Below, one piece after another: positions 8,469-17,122 of a DNA stretch of 64,000 bases (its first letter is position 1; each line of letters begins with the position of its first letter). The DNA lies in the NCBI GenBank assembly GCA_040755725.1, contig JBFMAI010000020.1, positions 43,710-107,709 of the forward strand, given 5' to 3'. The position numbers and the translations under genes were made by a program. Source of the stretch: JBFMAI01 sp040755725. Lineage in GTDB: Bacteria > Planctomycetota > Phycisphaerae > UBA1845 > Fen-1342. The notes under the pieces were generated by a model. It did no database searches. It was not told where the DNA came from and worked only from the letters and a program-made list of their open reading frames with translations.

Positions 8469-9974
8469 ATGTCAGGCCTTTGGATCGATCTTGGGATTAT
8501 TCTGATCCTCGTAGCGGGGATCGCGCAGTTCCGTACGCCGCGGGCTGCCCGGAGGGGGAACCTGACAGCTGCTGCGGCGCTGCTGTGTGCCGTCATCGCG
8601 GTCCTGGTTCGGCACGGCGTACTCGACGTCCCGCTCGTCGCAGTCGTGGCCGTGCTGGGCAGCTGCTTCGGCGGCTGGGTGGCCACGCGTGTGAACATGA
8701 TCCAGATTCCCGCAATGGTTGCCTTCCAGCACGGCGCCGGCGGCGTCGCCGCGCTCCTCGTTTCATTCGTTGAGCTGACCCGCGACTCTGTGGAACCGCT
8801 CGCACGAACAGCTCAGATCGCCGCGCTTCTAGGTCTTGTAATCGGAGCCGCGACATTCAGCGGCAGCCTGATCGCGAGCGGGAAGCTGGCTAACCGCCTG
8901 CAGCAGACGCCCACGAATCTACCGCGCCACAATCAACTGCTAGTTGCGAACCTGGCCGTGCTAATCGTGCTCGGCGTCTGGGCCGGTGTGACTGCCAGCG
9001 CGGGTTTGGTTCTCGTGACGTCTTTGGCGCTAATAATTGCCGGCGCCGTAGTGCTCGGGGTCATCTTCGCCATTCGTATCGGTGGCGCGGACATGCCCGT
9101 GCTGATCTCGTTCTTGAATGCGACCGCGGGGTTGGCGGCGGCGTTCTGCGGGATCGCGATCGGCAACCGCCTGCTCATCGCGTGCGGGGCCACGGTGGCT
9201 GCGTCCGGCTCAATCCTCACCCACGTGATGTGCCGGGCGATGAACCGCGGCTTGACCGGTGTATTTGCAGGCCTGCGGCCACACATCGCAGCAGGTCCTT
9301 TGTTGCCCGCGGCTGCTGCAACTCCGAAGGAGCCGAGCGAACTCTCCGCAGCGAAGCCTGCCGATCCGTGCATCCGCGCTGCGCAATTGCTCCGCGCTGC
9401 GCAGCGCGTGATCATCATCCCCGGCTACGGCATGGCCCTGGCCGAGGCATCGGAAGAGGTCGTCCGACTGGGGGAACAGCTGACCGCGCTGAACAAGGAG
9501 GTCTTGTTCGCGATTCACCCGGTGGCCGGACGGATGCCGGGCCACATGCACGTGCTGCTTGCCGAGGCCGAGGTTGACTACGGAAAGCTCCGCGAACTGA
9601 AAGACGTCAATGGGCAGTTTGTCCAGACCGACGTGGCGCTGGTGGTCGGTGCCTGCGACGTGGTTAATCCGGCCGCGATCGAGGCGTCCAACACGCCGAT
9701 ATCGGGTATGCCCATATTACGGGCCGATGAAGCTCGGCACGTCGTCGTCTGCAATCTGGATGAGCGCCCCGGCTACTCCGGCGTGCCGAACCCGCTGTAC
9801 CGCAATTCCAAGACCATCCTGCTTCTCGGCGATGCCCAGGCGACGGTGGGCAGATTGCGACAGCAGCTGGAGGGACACACTCATGGAGCCGCCGCAACCT
9901 CCGAAACCGCGTCCCCTCCGCTGGCGCGGGAGCTGGTGGAAAACCCGAGTGGCCAATACAACGCCGCCGAGTGA
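8469..9974 (+). CDS. pntB: NAD(P)+ transhydrogenase subunit beta
   Basis: A 501-residue protein. Residues 1-270 contain about eight or nine transmembrane helices (domain II), including the segment MIQIPAMVAFQHGAGGVAAL. Residues 320-490 form the NADP(H)-binding domain III with the motif IIPGYGMALAEA, the FAIHPVAGRMPGHMHVLLAEA stretch and the late KTILLLGDA loop. It completes the proton-pumping transhydrogenase. ATG 8469 is preferred because a purine-rich region lies upstream and family members start near this point; a GTG at 8439 is an alternative. The last 92 bases overlap the next reading frame. Confidence 0.94.
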   Translation: MSGLWIDLGIILILVAGIAQFRTPRAARRGNLTAAAALLCAVIAVLVRHGVLDVPLVAVVAVLGSCFGGWVATRVNMIQIPAMVAFQHGAGGVAALLVSFVELTRDSVEPLARTAQIAALLGLVIGAATFSGSLIASGKLANRLQQTPTNLPRHNQLLVANLAVLIVLGVWAGVTASAGLVLVTSLALIIAGAVVLGVIFAIRIGGADMPVLISFLNATAGLAAAFCGIAIGNRLLIACGATVAASGSILTHVMCRAMNRGLTGVFAGLRPHIAAGPLLPAAAATPKEPSELSAAKPADPCIRAAQLLRAAQRVIIIPGYGMALAEASEEVVRLGEQLTALNKEVLFAIHPVAGRMPGHMHVLLAEAEVDYGKLRELKDVNGQFVQTDVALVVGACDVVNPAAIEASNTPISGMPILRADEARHVVVCNLDERPGYSGVPNPLYRNSKTILLLGDAQATVGRLRQQLEGHTHGAAATSETASPPLARELVENPSGQYNAAE

Positions 9975-10284
9975 CACGCCCAGCGCCTTCGCACGCACGC
10001 CCCGCTTGGATGCGTTGGTGGGGGCCATCGAGCAACTCGACGACGATGAGCTGCGGCAGCTACCCCTCGTGCTTGCCAATAAGCTGAAGGCAATGGACCA
10101 GCACCGCGCCGCAGAATTGCGGGACCACGTGGGCGCCCGGTGCGATGTGATTTGGCCGGGTGAGGCGGAGTACTTCGACGCCACGTTGGTCGGCATTGAT
10201 GTGGAAGCCGGGCTGGCCCAGATATCGCTATCGCGCTACGGTCCCGTGTGGAGTGTACCGCCCTACGCGGTGAGAATAGAATAG
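9883..10284 (+). CDS. Uncharacterised small protein overlapping the pntB 3' end
   Basis: A 133-residue frame beginning inside the last 92 bases of pntB. ATG 9883 follows GGAGGG by eight bases, a good start despite the overlap. The first 40 residues are Pro/Arg/Trp-rich and probably unstructured. Residues 45-85 look helical (PRLDALVGAIEQLDDDELRQ), and the C-terminal 50 form a compact beta-rich, Tudor/SH3-like segment ending WSVPPYAVRIE. I do not recognise a family. The C-terminal half looks genuinely protein-like, and the downstream part has no competing gene. Confidence 0.6.
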   Translation: MEPPQPPKPRPLRWRGSWWKTRVANTTPPSDTPSAFARTPRLDALVGAIEQLDDDELRQLPLVLANKLKAMDQHRAAELRDHVGARCDVIWPGEAEYFDATLVGIDVEAGLAQISLSRYGPVWSVPPYAVRIE

Positions 10285-10341
10285 AGAATGAAATGCGCCG
10301 CTCGCTTCGCCAGCGAGCTGCACCGACATGGGAGGCGTGCC

Positions 10342-10554
10342 ATGAAGCCTGCTCGAACCCGTCGTTCACCCGAAGCGAAATCAGCCGACGCAGTGCGCTT
10401 GTGCCTTCAGGAGCCAAGGCCCCTGACAGTCACGGAACAGGACATTCGCGAGCGCGCCTATCAGATCTTCTTGGCGCGCGGTGATGTTCCCGGAAGTCCG
10501 CTGCAGGACTGGCTTCGCGCTGAGCACGAACTACGATGCGGCCCCCGCGCCTGA
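10342..10554 (+). CDS. DUF2934 family small protein
   Basis: A 70-residue protein. Residues 34-66 carry the DUF2934 pattern IRERAYQIFLARGDVPGSP followed by DWLRAEHELR, a small domain of unknown function common in proteobacteria, acidobacteria and planctomycetes. ATG 10342 follows GGGAGG by six bases and is chosen over an in-frame ATG at 10288. It is the last plus-strand gene before the leftward prophage genes begin and is taken as the chromosomal left flank. Confidence 0.75.
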   Translation: MKPARTRRSPEAKSADAVRLCLQEPRPLTVTEQDIRERAYQIFLARGDVPGSPLQDWLRAEHELRCGPRA

Positions 10555-10601
10555 TACACGGTACGAGGGGCTGCCTGAATTTACAGGGCTGAGTCAGTTG
10601 C

Positions 10602-11141
10602 CTACCTGCCACATGAACTGCAGGTGGGCTTTCGTGGACTCTTGGACGATAGTGCCTGGTAACCGCCGCCACGAAATGTCGCGACCAGCACGGCTGCACC
10701 AGAATAGGCCGTGGCCGAGAACAGCCAGGTCGTCATATCGTCGACGTCGCGCGTGACCACGAAGCTGGCCGCGGCCACCCAGAAGGTCTGGCAGGCCCAA
10801 CAGCCGAGGAGGTATTGCAGCGCCCGCCAGGGCAGAGACGTACTCGACACGCGCCGAAGCTCGGCGCGGCGGGTGTCAAGTTCGGCTTCGGTGAGCGGGA
10901 CGGCGGCGGCGTGCTGCGAGCCGCGGGCGACATCCTCATCCCACTTCGTCCGGTTGGCGACCTCCCAATTGAGCCGGTTGAGCCGCTGGCGGCGCGGGTT
11001 GTCGCGCACCGCCAAGCGGTACTGGAGCTCCGCCGCCGGGAACGATCCGAAGATCGCCTTCGCCAGCGCGCAAACCGCGAGAGTCCAAACGAAGAAGGAC
11101 GCCACGTGCCCCCAATCGGTGATGTCGAAGATGCTCGTCAT
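10602..11141 (-). CDS. Prophage membrane protein with a Cys-Trp segment (DUF1360-like?)
   Basis: A 179-residue protein with two or three hydrophobic segments: about 11-33, 106-125 (YLLGCWACQTFWVAAASFVV) and 137-155. The C-W-A-C segment within a membrane helix recalls the phage/Bacillus DUF1360 family (a CPFCLGFW-like helix), but the match is weak. A charged coiled-coil stretch (50-95) lies between the membrane parts. It is the last gene of the leftward late operon, a position where lysis genes often lie, so a holin-like role is conceivable. Its final 15-20 residues could be read-through into flanking DNA. Confidence 0.6.
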   Translation of the reverse strand: MTSIFDITDWGHVASFFVWTLAVCALAKAIFGSFPAAELQYRLAVRDNPRRQRLNRLNWEVANRTKWDEDVARGSQHAAAVPLTEAELDTRRAELRRVSSTSLPWRALQYLLGCWACQTFWVAAASFVVTRDVDDMTTWLFSATAYSGAAVLVATFRGGGYQALSSKSPRKPTCSSCGR

Positions 11142-11193
11142 GTTCCGGGCCTCCTTGCCCTCGAAGTCACTCTGCCGCCCGCGCCGCTCGCGC

Positions 11194-11514
11194 CTATCGT
11201 GCGGCGCACTGCTCCATCCGTTCCCGCATCAGATGCCGCACGATCCTCGCTTCCGCCGGCGCGTTGCTCGGGTCCACAGTGAGGTCGCCGTTCTTCGGCA
11301 GCTTCCAGCCCGCACCGAGCTTGGCGAACAGCGCCGCGATGGCGGGGTCGCGCTCGACCAACCACTTCCGCAACTCGGCTTCGGTGGTGCCGTTCAGCAG
11401 CTCGACGGCGCGGGCCAGGACGTAATCGCAGGCCAGCAGCCCAAGCTCGTCGTCTGGGCAGTAAGCCGTCAGGTGGACGCGTTTTGGACCGACGTTGATC
11501 GACACGACCGGCAT
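11194..11514 (-). CDS. Uncharacterised prophage protein (106 aa)
   Basis: A small soluble protein with a beta-rich start (MPVVSINVGPKRVHLTAY) and helical remainder, with no membrane segment or recognisable catalytic motif. It follows the Toprim gene by four bases in the distal late operon and is probably translated from the same message. Function unknown. Confidence 0.65.
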   Translation of the reverse strand: MPVVSINVGPKRVHLTAYCPDDELGLLACDYVLARAVELLNGTTEAELRKWLVERDPAIAALFAKLGAGWKLPKNGDLTVDPSNAPAEARIVRHLMRERMEQCAAR

Positions 11515-11518
11515 CGCG

Positions 11519-12217
11519 TTACGCTCCCTTCGCGCCGCCCATCACCAACCGACGTTCCCACATCCAGTGAATTTCCGCTGCCCACGACGCCGACGCGAAC
11601 GCCACGAGCCGCTGAAGCTCCGCGAAGCGCGTGGCGCCGGGATCGCGGTACTCGAAGCCGATATTGACCGCCCCGACGTTCGGCACGCCGGCGAGCTTTG
11701 CGACCTCCCGAGCGAGCCGCCGGCAGCGGCCCCAGACGTTGGCGTCCAGCATCAGGTGGACCATCCGGTAGAACGGCACCGCCGCCACGACCAGCGCGAG
11801 CTGCGCGTCCGTCGGCAGCGAGCCGAAGAACGCCGTCGCGACCGAGTCGTTGTCCGGCTGGATCGCGGCCGTGACCATCAGCGCGTCGAACGGCCCCTCG
11901 ACCACGAAGAGCGTGTTTCCGCCGACGGCCACACGGTCGGCCTCGTAGATCGTGGTCTTGTGCCCGCCTTCGACCGGGTAGCTCAGCCAGCGCTTGCGCT
12001 GCCGGGCGTCGATCGCTCGCGCCGTGTAGCCCAGGTCCCGGCCGCCGTCGCGCACCGGGAACACGACGCGCCGCTCCTGCTCGTCGAAGCGCAGATCGAA
12101 TCGCGCGATGAGCTCGTCCAGCCGCTCGGCCGGTACGCCGCGCCCGACCAGGTAGTCGTAGCCTGGCTGGGCGATGCCCTTCGGCGCCAACGGCGCTAGC
12201 GAGCTCACATCACGCAC
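11519..12217 (-). CDS. Toprim-domain protein (primase-like core) in the late operon
   Basis: A 232-residue protein. Residues 25-75 resemble the DnaG-type N-terminal part of a primase core (VVFPVRDGGRDLGYTARAID), and residues 95-145 carry the Toprim motif LFVVEGPFDALMV with its catalytic Glu; the later DxD element is represented only weakly by MLDANVWG. The CHC2 zinc finger and helicase domains are absent, so it is not a full primase. It overlaps the upstream Cys-rich structural gene by 13 bases and lies far from the replication module, which is unusual. Confidence 0.7.
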   Translation of the reverse strand: MRDVSSLAPLAPKGIAQPGYDYLVGRGVPAERLDELIARFDLRFDEQERRVVFPVRDGGRDLGYTARAIDARQRKRWLSYPVEGGHKTTIYEADRVAVGGNTLFVVEGPFDALMVTAAIQPDNDSVATAFFGSLPTDAQLALVVAAVPFYRMVHLMLDANVWGRCRRLAREVAKLAGVPNVGAVNIGFEYRDPGATRFAELQRLVAFASASWAAEIHWMWERRLVMGGAKGA

Positions 12218-15093
12218 GTTCCGGCTCCCGTCCAGGTCTCACACGGGCAATCGTGCATCCACGTTGCCGGGTCCTTAGTCAGGTCGTAGTTCCGCAAGCG
12301 CGGCACACCGCGGCCCTCGTACGGCGGCAGTCCGCCGTTGCGGCCGGGGAAGTGCCGGTACGGCCGCCCCGAGCCGTCGAGGTTCAGATCAACCGCGACC
12401 CAGGCCGCCTCGCCCTTGCACACCGGGAAGTCGCCCAACGAGCACTGGCAGATGTGGCCGGTGCAGCACGCGGTGCCCGCCCACGCGGAGAAGCACCCGC
12501 TGACCGCATCCACGAACTGCGTGCAGAGCGGCCCGTACTCGCCGTGGTAGCCGTAGCCGGGGATCGCGGGCGGCAGCGCCAGCGTGTCGCCGAACGAGCA
12601 ATCCGGGCTGCAACCGGGCATCCCGTCGCAGCCGGAGTACCACGACGGAACCAGGCCGCGCCAATAGATGCCGGTCACCTCATGGAACCACAGCCCGCTG
12701 TCCGGCCCCATCGGGTACGTTTCGCCGCAGCCGAACATGTCGCCCAGGCAGTTGCCGCTGAACTCATTGCCCGGCGGGCCCGTCGCCTTGAAGTACAGGC
12801 CGGGGTGCCAGACGTGGTCGAGCCGGTTCTTCTTGAACTGGCCGCCATGCGTCGCGTCCCAGCCGTGGTTGCAGGTGTCCGGCGTGCAGGCGTAGTAGCT
12901 GTAGCCCTCCACACGCCGCAGGCAGTTATAGCCGGCGTGCGGATCATCGACGCAGTGCTGCGTCTGCCAGTCCCACGAGCGGCAGCCCTTCTCGTTGCGG
13001 TGATAGCCGCAACCGGGCGAGGCCTCCATGTCGTCGCCGTACCCGTCGCAGACCGTGTCCTCCCAGTAGCCGCGCTCGCACGGGCAATCCGGGCTCGTCT
13101 CGGGCGAATACTGCGAGTAGCCGTGCTTGCGGCTCATCATGTGGCACTTGGCCGACTGGCAGTTCTGCGTGCACTCCTGCCACGTCGGCACCGGCCATGA
13201 CTGGCAGGTGTCGGGGTACTCGGTCCACTGGTCGTCGTAGCCCGGCCCCCACTGGTGATACCAGTAGCCCAGGGCGTGGTCGTACGGCCAGCACGCTTCA
13301 GCGTTGGCGCAGCACTTGTCGCAGCCCTTGCGGTACTCGGTGTGCGCCGTGCCGTAACAATCGTGGTAGTTCGCCGCGTAGTGGTAGCCGCAGTCCTTGC
13401 CCATGAACTGGCCGGGCGTGCGCTTGCGGGTGCAGAGGCCGATCGAGGTCCACACGCCGTAGTCGATCAGGTAATCGACCGCGTCGATGATCTCCCGGAT
13501 GTGGACGGCTTCGATCACGTCGCCCGGGCGCAGGCCCCACGATGGGTACTTGGCCCAGACCTTGGCGAAGTCATCCCAGGCCGGCTCGTACATCAGGACA
13601 AACGTGCCGGGCGCCGTGCCCCACGAGTAACCGCCGCCATAGAACGGGTTGTTGAAGTGGGTGTCATCGGCGTAGAGCATGTTGATACCGCGCCAGGTCT
13701 TTCGCGCGGCAGCGCTGCCCCACGTCTCGCCCTGGCCGGGCACGTGGTTCGGATGATTGTGCAGCGGGCGCGGGTCGGGCGTCGGCCCGCCGATGAGCCC
13801 CTTGCCGCCGGTCATGTAGTGCGGATGGACGTTGCTGCCCGACCAGCGGAACCGGATCGGCATCGGCACGCAGCACAAGCCATCGTCGCCGCCGCGGAAG
13901 CGCGGATTGTGATGGAAGGCGTCGCAGCGGTCGTCGGTCTCGGCGCAGGTGTCGTACTCGCCGGTACAGCAGTCGCCGCCCAGCCACGACAGCATGAAGC
14001 GCACCATGTTGATCAGCGCCGGCTGGATCGACTCGCCGCCGTCGCACTGGTAGAAGTCGGTGCCGTGCCGAACGTTGATGCCGCCGTAGTCCTCCAGCAT
14101 CTCGGGCAGGCCGTAGGCGTACGGGTTGAAGTGGGCAAACCACTGGAGGTAATAGGCATCGTCGTCCGCGGGCGCGCTGTCGCCGCCGGGGTCGTACTTC
14201 GTGATGTCGGGGTCCTGCGGGTCCGGGTCGTTGTAGAAGTAGCGCACGTACCAGCGCAGCTCGGTCCCGTGCGCGTACGGGCCGCGCTGCGCGGTGTACG
14301 TCGTCGGCCCTCCGCTCATCGCGACGAACGACCAACTCGACCAAGCGCCGCCGGGCGCCTTCGTCTGGTAGTACAGCCGCACATTCGTCGGCGTCGGCAC
14401 GCCGCCGGGCTTCGTGTACGTGAACGTGACGACTTGCCCGGGCTTCTGGACGTAGCCCACGCCGTCCTGGCGCCCGGGCTGCGTGGCGCCAAACCAGCCG
14501 GAGCCCTCCGGGTCGAACGGCTCGCTGGCCTGGTCGCGGGCCACGCTGCCGAGCGGGAAGTACGTCCGGTCGTGCGTGCCCGCCGCAAACTGGCCCGCCG
14601 GATCGCCTGAGCGCGTGCGGATCGGTACGCTCGGCTTGGGCATCGGGCAGCAGGGCGGATTCTCGCCGAGGGCGGCGTACTCCTTGCCCGACGGTTGGTA
14701 GTCCCAGCAAGTGCCGGTCTCGTTGCAGCCGATCGGCCCGAGAATCAGCCGGCGCTCCCACATCTCCGGCCCCCACAGGCAGCGCGGGTGCTGGCGGTCA
14801 TACCACTGGCGCTTCGGGCTGCCGTTCGGCCGCGAGCCGAACACCGCGTAGAGCAGGCCTTCGAGTTTCTCCAGAGCGAGCGCGAACTTGCCGCCCAGCG
14901 TGTCCTCCCAGTTAATCTCCCCAGGGCCGGCCGGCGGCGCGCCCTTGGGCAGCACCTTCACGCCGGGCGGATGCAGGTCCGACCAGCGGAGTTGGCCGGG
15001 GACCGCGCCGCCGCGCGTGGCCAGCGTCTCCTCGCCGTGCGAGTGCGTCCCGTACGTGGCGTGCTGCGCGCTGGTGATGTCGACGAAGGCCAC
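12205..15093 (-). CDS. Giant Cys/Trp/Tyr/His-rich distal structural protein
   Basis: A 962-residue protein translated from GTG 15093, two bases after the preceding stop; the longer open frame upstream lies over another gene. Residues about 240-340 resemble a beta-sandwich (LRWYVRYFYND, VRLYYQTK). From about residue 380 onward the sequence is packed with Cys (many CxxC, CC and CxC pairs), aromatic and His residues, with few hydrophobic stretches. It lies at the distal end of the tail genes, where receptor-binding or tip proteins are normally encoded. The pattern would suit a disulfide- or metal-stabilised fibre. I recognise no family. Confidence 0.75.
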   Translation of the reverse strand: MAFVDITSAQHATYGTHSHGEETLATRGGAVPGQLRWSDLHPPGVKVLPKGAPPAGPGEINWEDTLGGKFALALEKLEGLLYAVFGSRPNGSPKRQWYDRQHPRCLWGPEMWERRLILGPIGCNETGTCWDYQPSGKEYAALGENPPCCPMPKPSVPIRTRSGDPAGQFAAGTHDRTYFPLGSVARDQASEPFDPEGSGWFGATQPGRQDGVGYVQKPGQVVTFTYTKPGGVPTPTNVRLYYQTKAPGGAWSSWSFVAMSGGPTTYTAQRGPYAHGTELRWYVRYFYNDPDPQDPDITKYDPGGDSAPADDDAYYLQWFAHFNPYAYGLPEMLEDYGGINVRHGTDFYQCDGGESIQPALINMVRFMLSWLGGDCCTGEYDTCAETDDRCDAFHHNPRFRGGDDGLCCVPMPIRFRWSGSNVHPHYMTGGKGLIGGPTPDPRPLHNHPNHVPGQGETWGSAAARKTWRGINMLYADDTHFNNPFYGGGYSWGTAPGTFVLMYEPAWDDFAKVWAKYPSWGLRPGDVIEAVHIREIIDAVDYLIDYGVWTSIGLCTRKRTPGQFMGKDCGYHYAANYHDCYGTAHTEYRKGCDKCCANAEACWPYDHALGYWYHQWGPGYDDQWTEYPDTCQSWPVPTWQECTQNCQSAKCHMMSRKHGYSQYSPETSPDCPCERGYWEDTVCDGYGDDMEASPGCGYHRNEKGCRSWDWQTQHCVDDPHAGYNCLRRVEGYSYYACTPDTCNHGWDATHGGQFKKNRLDHVWHPGLYFKATGPPGNEFSGNCLGDMFGCGETYPMGPDSGLWFHEVTGIYWRGLVPSWYSGCDGMPGCSPDCSFGDTLALPPAIPGYGYHGEYGPLCTQFVDAVSGCFSAWAGTACCTGHICQCSLGDFPVCKGEAAWVAVDLNLDGSGRPYRHFPGRNGGLPPYEGRGVPRLRNYDLTKDPATWMHDCPCETWTGAGTCVM

Positions 15094-15095
15094 GG

Positions 15096-16286
15096 CTACA
15101 CCCCATCCAGTTGGAACTTCACCCTGGCCGGCACGCGCAGCGTGTCGCCATTGGGCACGCTCACCGGCGGATCGATCTTCGTGACCCACATCAGCTCGTT
15201 GCTGCCGCCAACCAGGCCGTACACCGCCAGGCCACCGAACGGGCCGAGGGCAGCGCCACTCGTGTTCTGCCACTGCGGGGCTGTGGCGGACTCCAGGCGC
15301 GGGGGCGGCCCCGCGACGTACGTCCACGAGCTGAGCGCGACCGCGGCGAAGTGCGTGTGGAAAAACGGCGCGATGTCGGCGTACGCCGTCCGCCGCGTGA
15401 TCACCGGCGCCGTCGCCAGCAGCGGCCGGCAGTAGATCGTCGTGTACCGGCTGCCGGTCTTCTGGAACGCATACTTGGCGAAGCGCAGCGCGAAGTCCCG
15501 CGTGATCCGGCCGAAGATCCGGGCCTGGTAGATGACGTGCAGCGCGGTCCCCGGGCGCAGCAGCACCGGCGCCCGGAACGCCGCCGCGGCGACGAGCTTG
15601 TTCCGTGACGTGTCCGCGACGAACGCCAGCGTGATCGGGAAGCCGCCCAGCTTGCGGAAGTCACACAGCCAATCGAGCTCGCCCGACGGGTCCCACTGGT
15701 ACATGTACGGCCGCAGGCACACGTTGGGGTTGTACGGGTCGCAGTCCGTGCCGCAGCGTTTACGTGGCCGCTGCCAGGGATAGCCGACCTCGGGTTCCCA
15801 GGACTCCTTCGGCGTCCACTCCGGCGGCGGTTGCTCGACTTCCTCAGGTGTCCAGGGGAAATCCCAGTCGGCCGCGGCCTGTGGCGACCACGAGTGGTTG
15901 TTCGGGAACGTGACCTCCTGCGAGACGAAGCCGCCGCCGTCAGCCTCCGTCGACGCCGTGAAGTTCAGCGCCTGCCGCGCGTAGCCGAACGACGTCCGCA
16001 TCGGGCTGGAATAGCACCCGCCTTCGTTCGCCTGCGCGTTCGTGCACTGCGCAAACGTGAGCGTCGGGCCGAAGGCCACGCCGCCGCCGGTATTCGGCCG
16101 ATCGTTTGGGTAGCTCGGCGTCGGACCGGCCACGCCCATCTGGAACGTCATCGCCGCCTGATACGCCGGGAAGAGTTGCCGATAGACGTACTCGATCCCC
16201 TCGTACGCCAGCAGATTCGGCAGTGCGAAACGCGCGAGCTCGGTGCCGCTGTCCTGATCAACATGTCGCACCAGGAACCGGCCCAT
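15096..16286 (-). CDS. Prophage structural protein, probable distal tail component (396 aa)
   Basis: Start ATG 16286 overlaps the upstream stop as TAATG, so the pair is coupled; the longer upstream frame is antisense-like noise. Residues 1-90 include VYRQLFPAYQAAMTFQMGVAG, then Pro/Trp-rich segments (WTPEEVEQPPPEWTPKESWE) and a C-terminal beta-rich part. No transmembrane helix or enzyme motif is visible. The position after the tape-measure side of the operon and before the Cys-rich protein suggests a baseplate or tail-fibre-linked protein. Confidence 0.7.
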   Translation of the reverse strand: MGRFLVRHVDQDSGTELARFALPNLLAYEGIEYVYRQLFPAYQAAMTFQMGVAGPTPSYPNDRPNTGGGVAFGPTLTFAQCTNAQANEGGCYSSPMRTSFGYARQALNFTASTEADGGGFVSQEVTFPNNHSWSPQAAADWDFPWTPEEVEQPPPEWTPKESWEPEVGYPWQRPRKRCGTDCDPYNPNVCLRPYMYQWDPSGELDWLCDFRKLGGFPITLAFVADTSRNKLVAAAAFRAPVLLRPGTALHVIYQARIFGRITRDFALRFAKYAFQKTGSRYTTIYCRPLLATAPVITRRTAYADIAPFFHTHFAAVALSSWTYVAGPPPRLESATAPQWQNTSGAALGPFGGLAVYGLVGGSNELMWVTKIDPPVSVPNGDTLRVPARVKFQLDGV

Positions 16287-17119
16287 TAGTACGTCCCCCG
16301 GTAGTGCGACCGCGTGCAGACGTATGCATCCACGCCCGGATCGGGCGCGGCGAAGATCAGCACCACGTCGCCCACGACGAGCGGATTGACCCACTGCCCG
16401 CCGGCGCCCTGTTCCTCCAGGTTGAACACGTTGTTGTACGCCAGCCCGCCGCCGACCTGCGTCCAGGCCCCGTCCTCGTCCATCGTGGCCTGCGCCGCGG
16501 CGTAGCGGTAAGGCGGCGCCGTGCCCGACTTCGACGTGATCATGGCGAACGCCGCTGCCATCGACGCGGCACCGGTCGGCAGGCCGATCTTGGCGACCGT
16601 CCAGGCGATTCCGGTGATCTCGCGCTCGGCCGGCGGCTGAATCCACAGCAGCGCCGCCGCGCCGGCCGTGCCGCTCTTCAGCTTCGCCGGGTCGCCCGGG
16701 CTCACTTCGGCGAAGGCGTGCGCCTCGTCCACCATCTCGACCTTCACGGCGCACACACCGTCCACGTAGGCCCGGCCAATGCCATCCTGTGCGAGCGGCT
16801 CCAGTAGCACGGCAAACCGCCCGACGTGCTCCGAGCCCGGCGCGACGCCCTTCAGCGCCACGCGCTCCTTGAACGCGTCGGCGTTGTCGCTGGGCTTGAC
16901 GATCACGCCGCCGATCCCGAGCACCTCACAGCGCGCGCGGTCCGCGCCGCTCTCGTTGCGCACCAGGACGATGCCGGCTTGGCGGTACTCGCGGCCGGGG
17001 TCGAGCTGCGCGCTGTTGCGCCGGTCGGCGATGTCCCGCGCGGCGTCCACAAAGGCATTGAACGTCGTCGCCGGAATGACCAGCGGATCGCCGGGGCGGA
17101 CTTTCTTCAGCGCGGCCAT
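16286..17119 (-). CDS. Prophage structural protein (277 aa)
   Basis: Starts MAALKKVRPGDPLVIPATTF, then an all-beta, Gly/Val-rich chain with IAWTVAKIGLPTGAAS and VVLIFAAPDPGVDAY elements. It has no membrane helices or catalytic signatures. The single-base overlap with the next gene and the three-base gap from the previous one place it firmly in the tail operon. It is a likely distal-tail or baseplate component by position only. Confidence 0.7.
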   Translation of the reverse strand: MAALKKVRPGDPLVIPATTFNAFVDAARDIADRRNSAQLDPGREYRQAGIVLVRNESGADRARCEVLGIGGVIVKPSDNADAFKERVALKGVAPGSEHVGRFAVLLEPLAQDGIGRAYVDGVCAVKVEMVDEAHAFAEVSPGDPAKLKSGTAGAAALLWIQPPAEREITGIAWTVAKIGLPTGAASMAAAFAMITSKSGTAPPYRYAAAQATMDEDGAWTQVGGGLAYNNVFNLEEQGAGGQWVNPLVVGDVVLIFAAPDPGVDAYVCTRSHYRGTY

Positions 17120-17122
17120 GCG

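Noticed and set aside
10555..10601. attL direct repeat matching the 54.2-54.6 kb region
   Set aside because: Comparison by eye found no shared run of ten or more bases; serine recombinase core identity can be as short as two bases, so the ends remain undetermined.
12253..14610. Long open frames on the plus strand opposite the Cys-rich and tail genes
   Set aside because: High-GC antisense frames; Arg/Ala/Val-rich translations without motifs or ribosome-binding sites, while the minus-strand genes are overlapped and motif-bearing.
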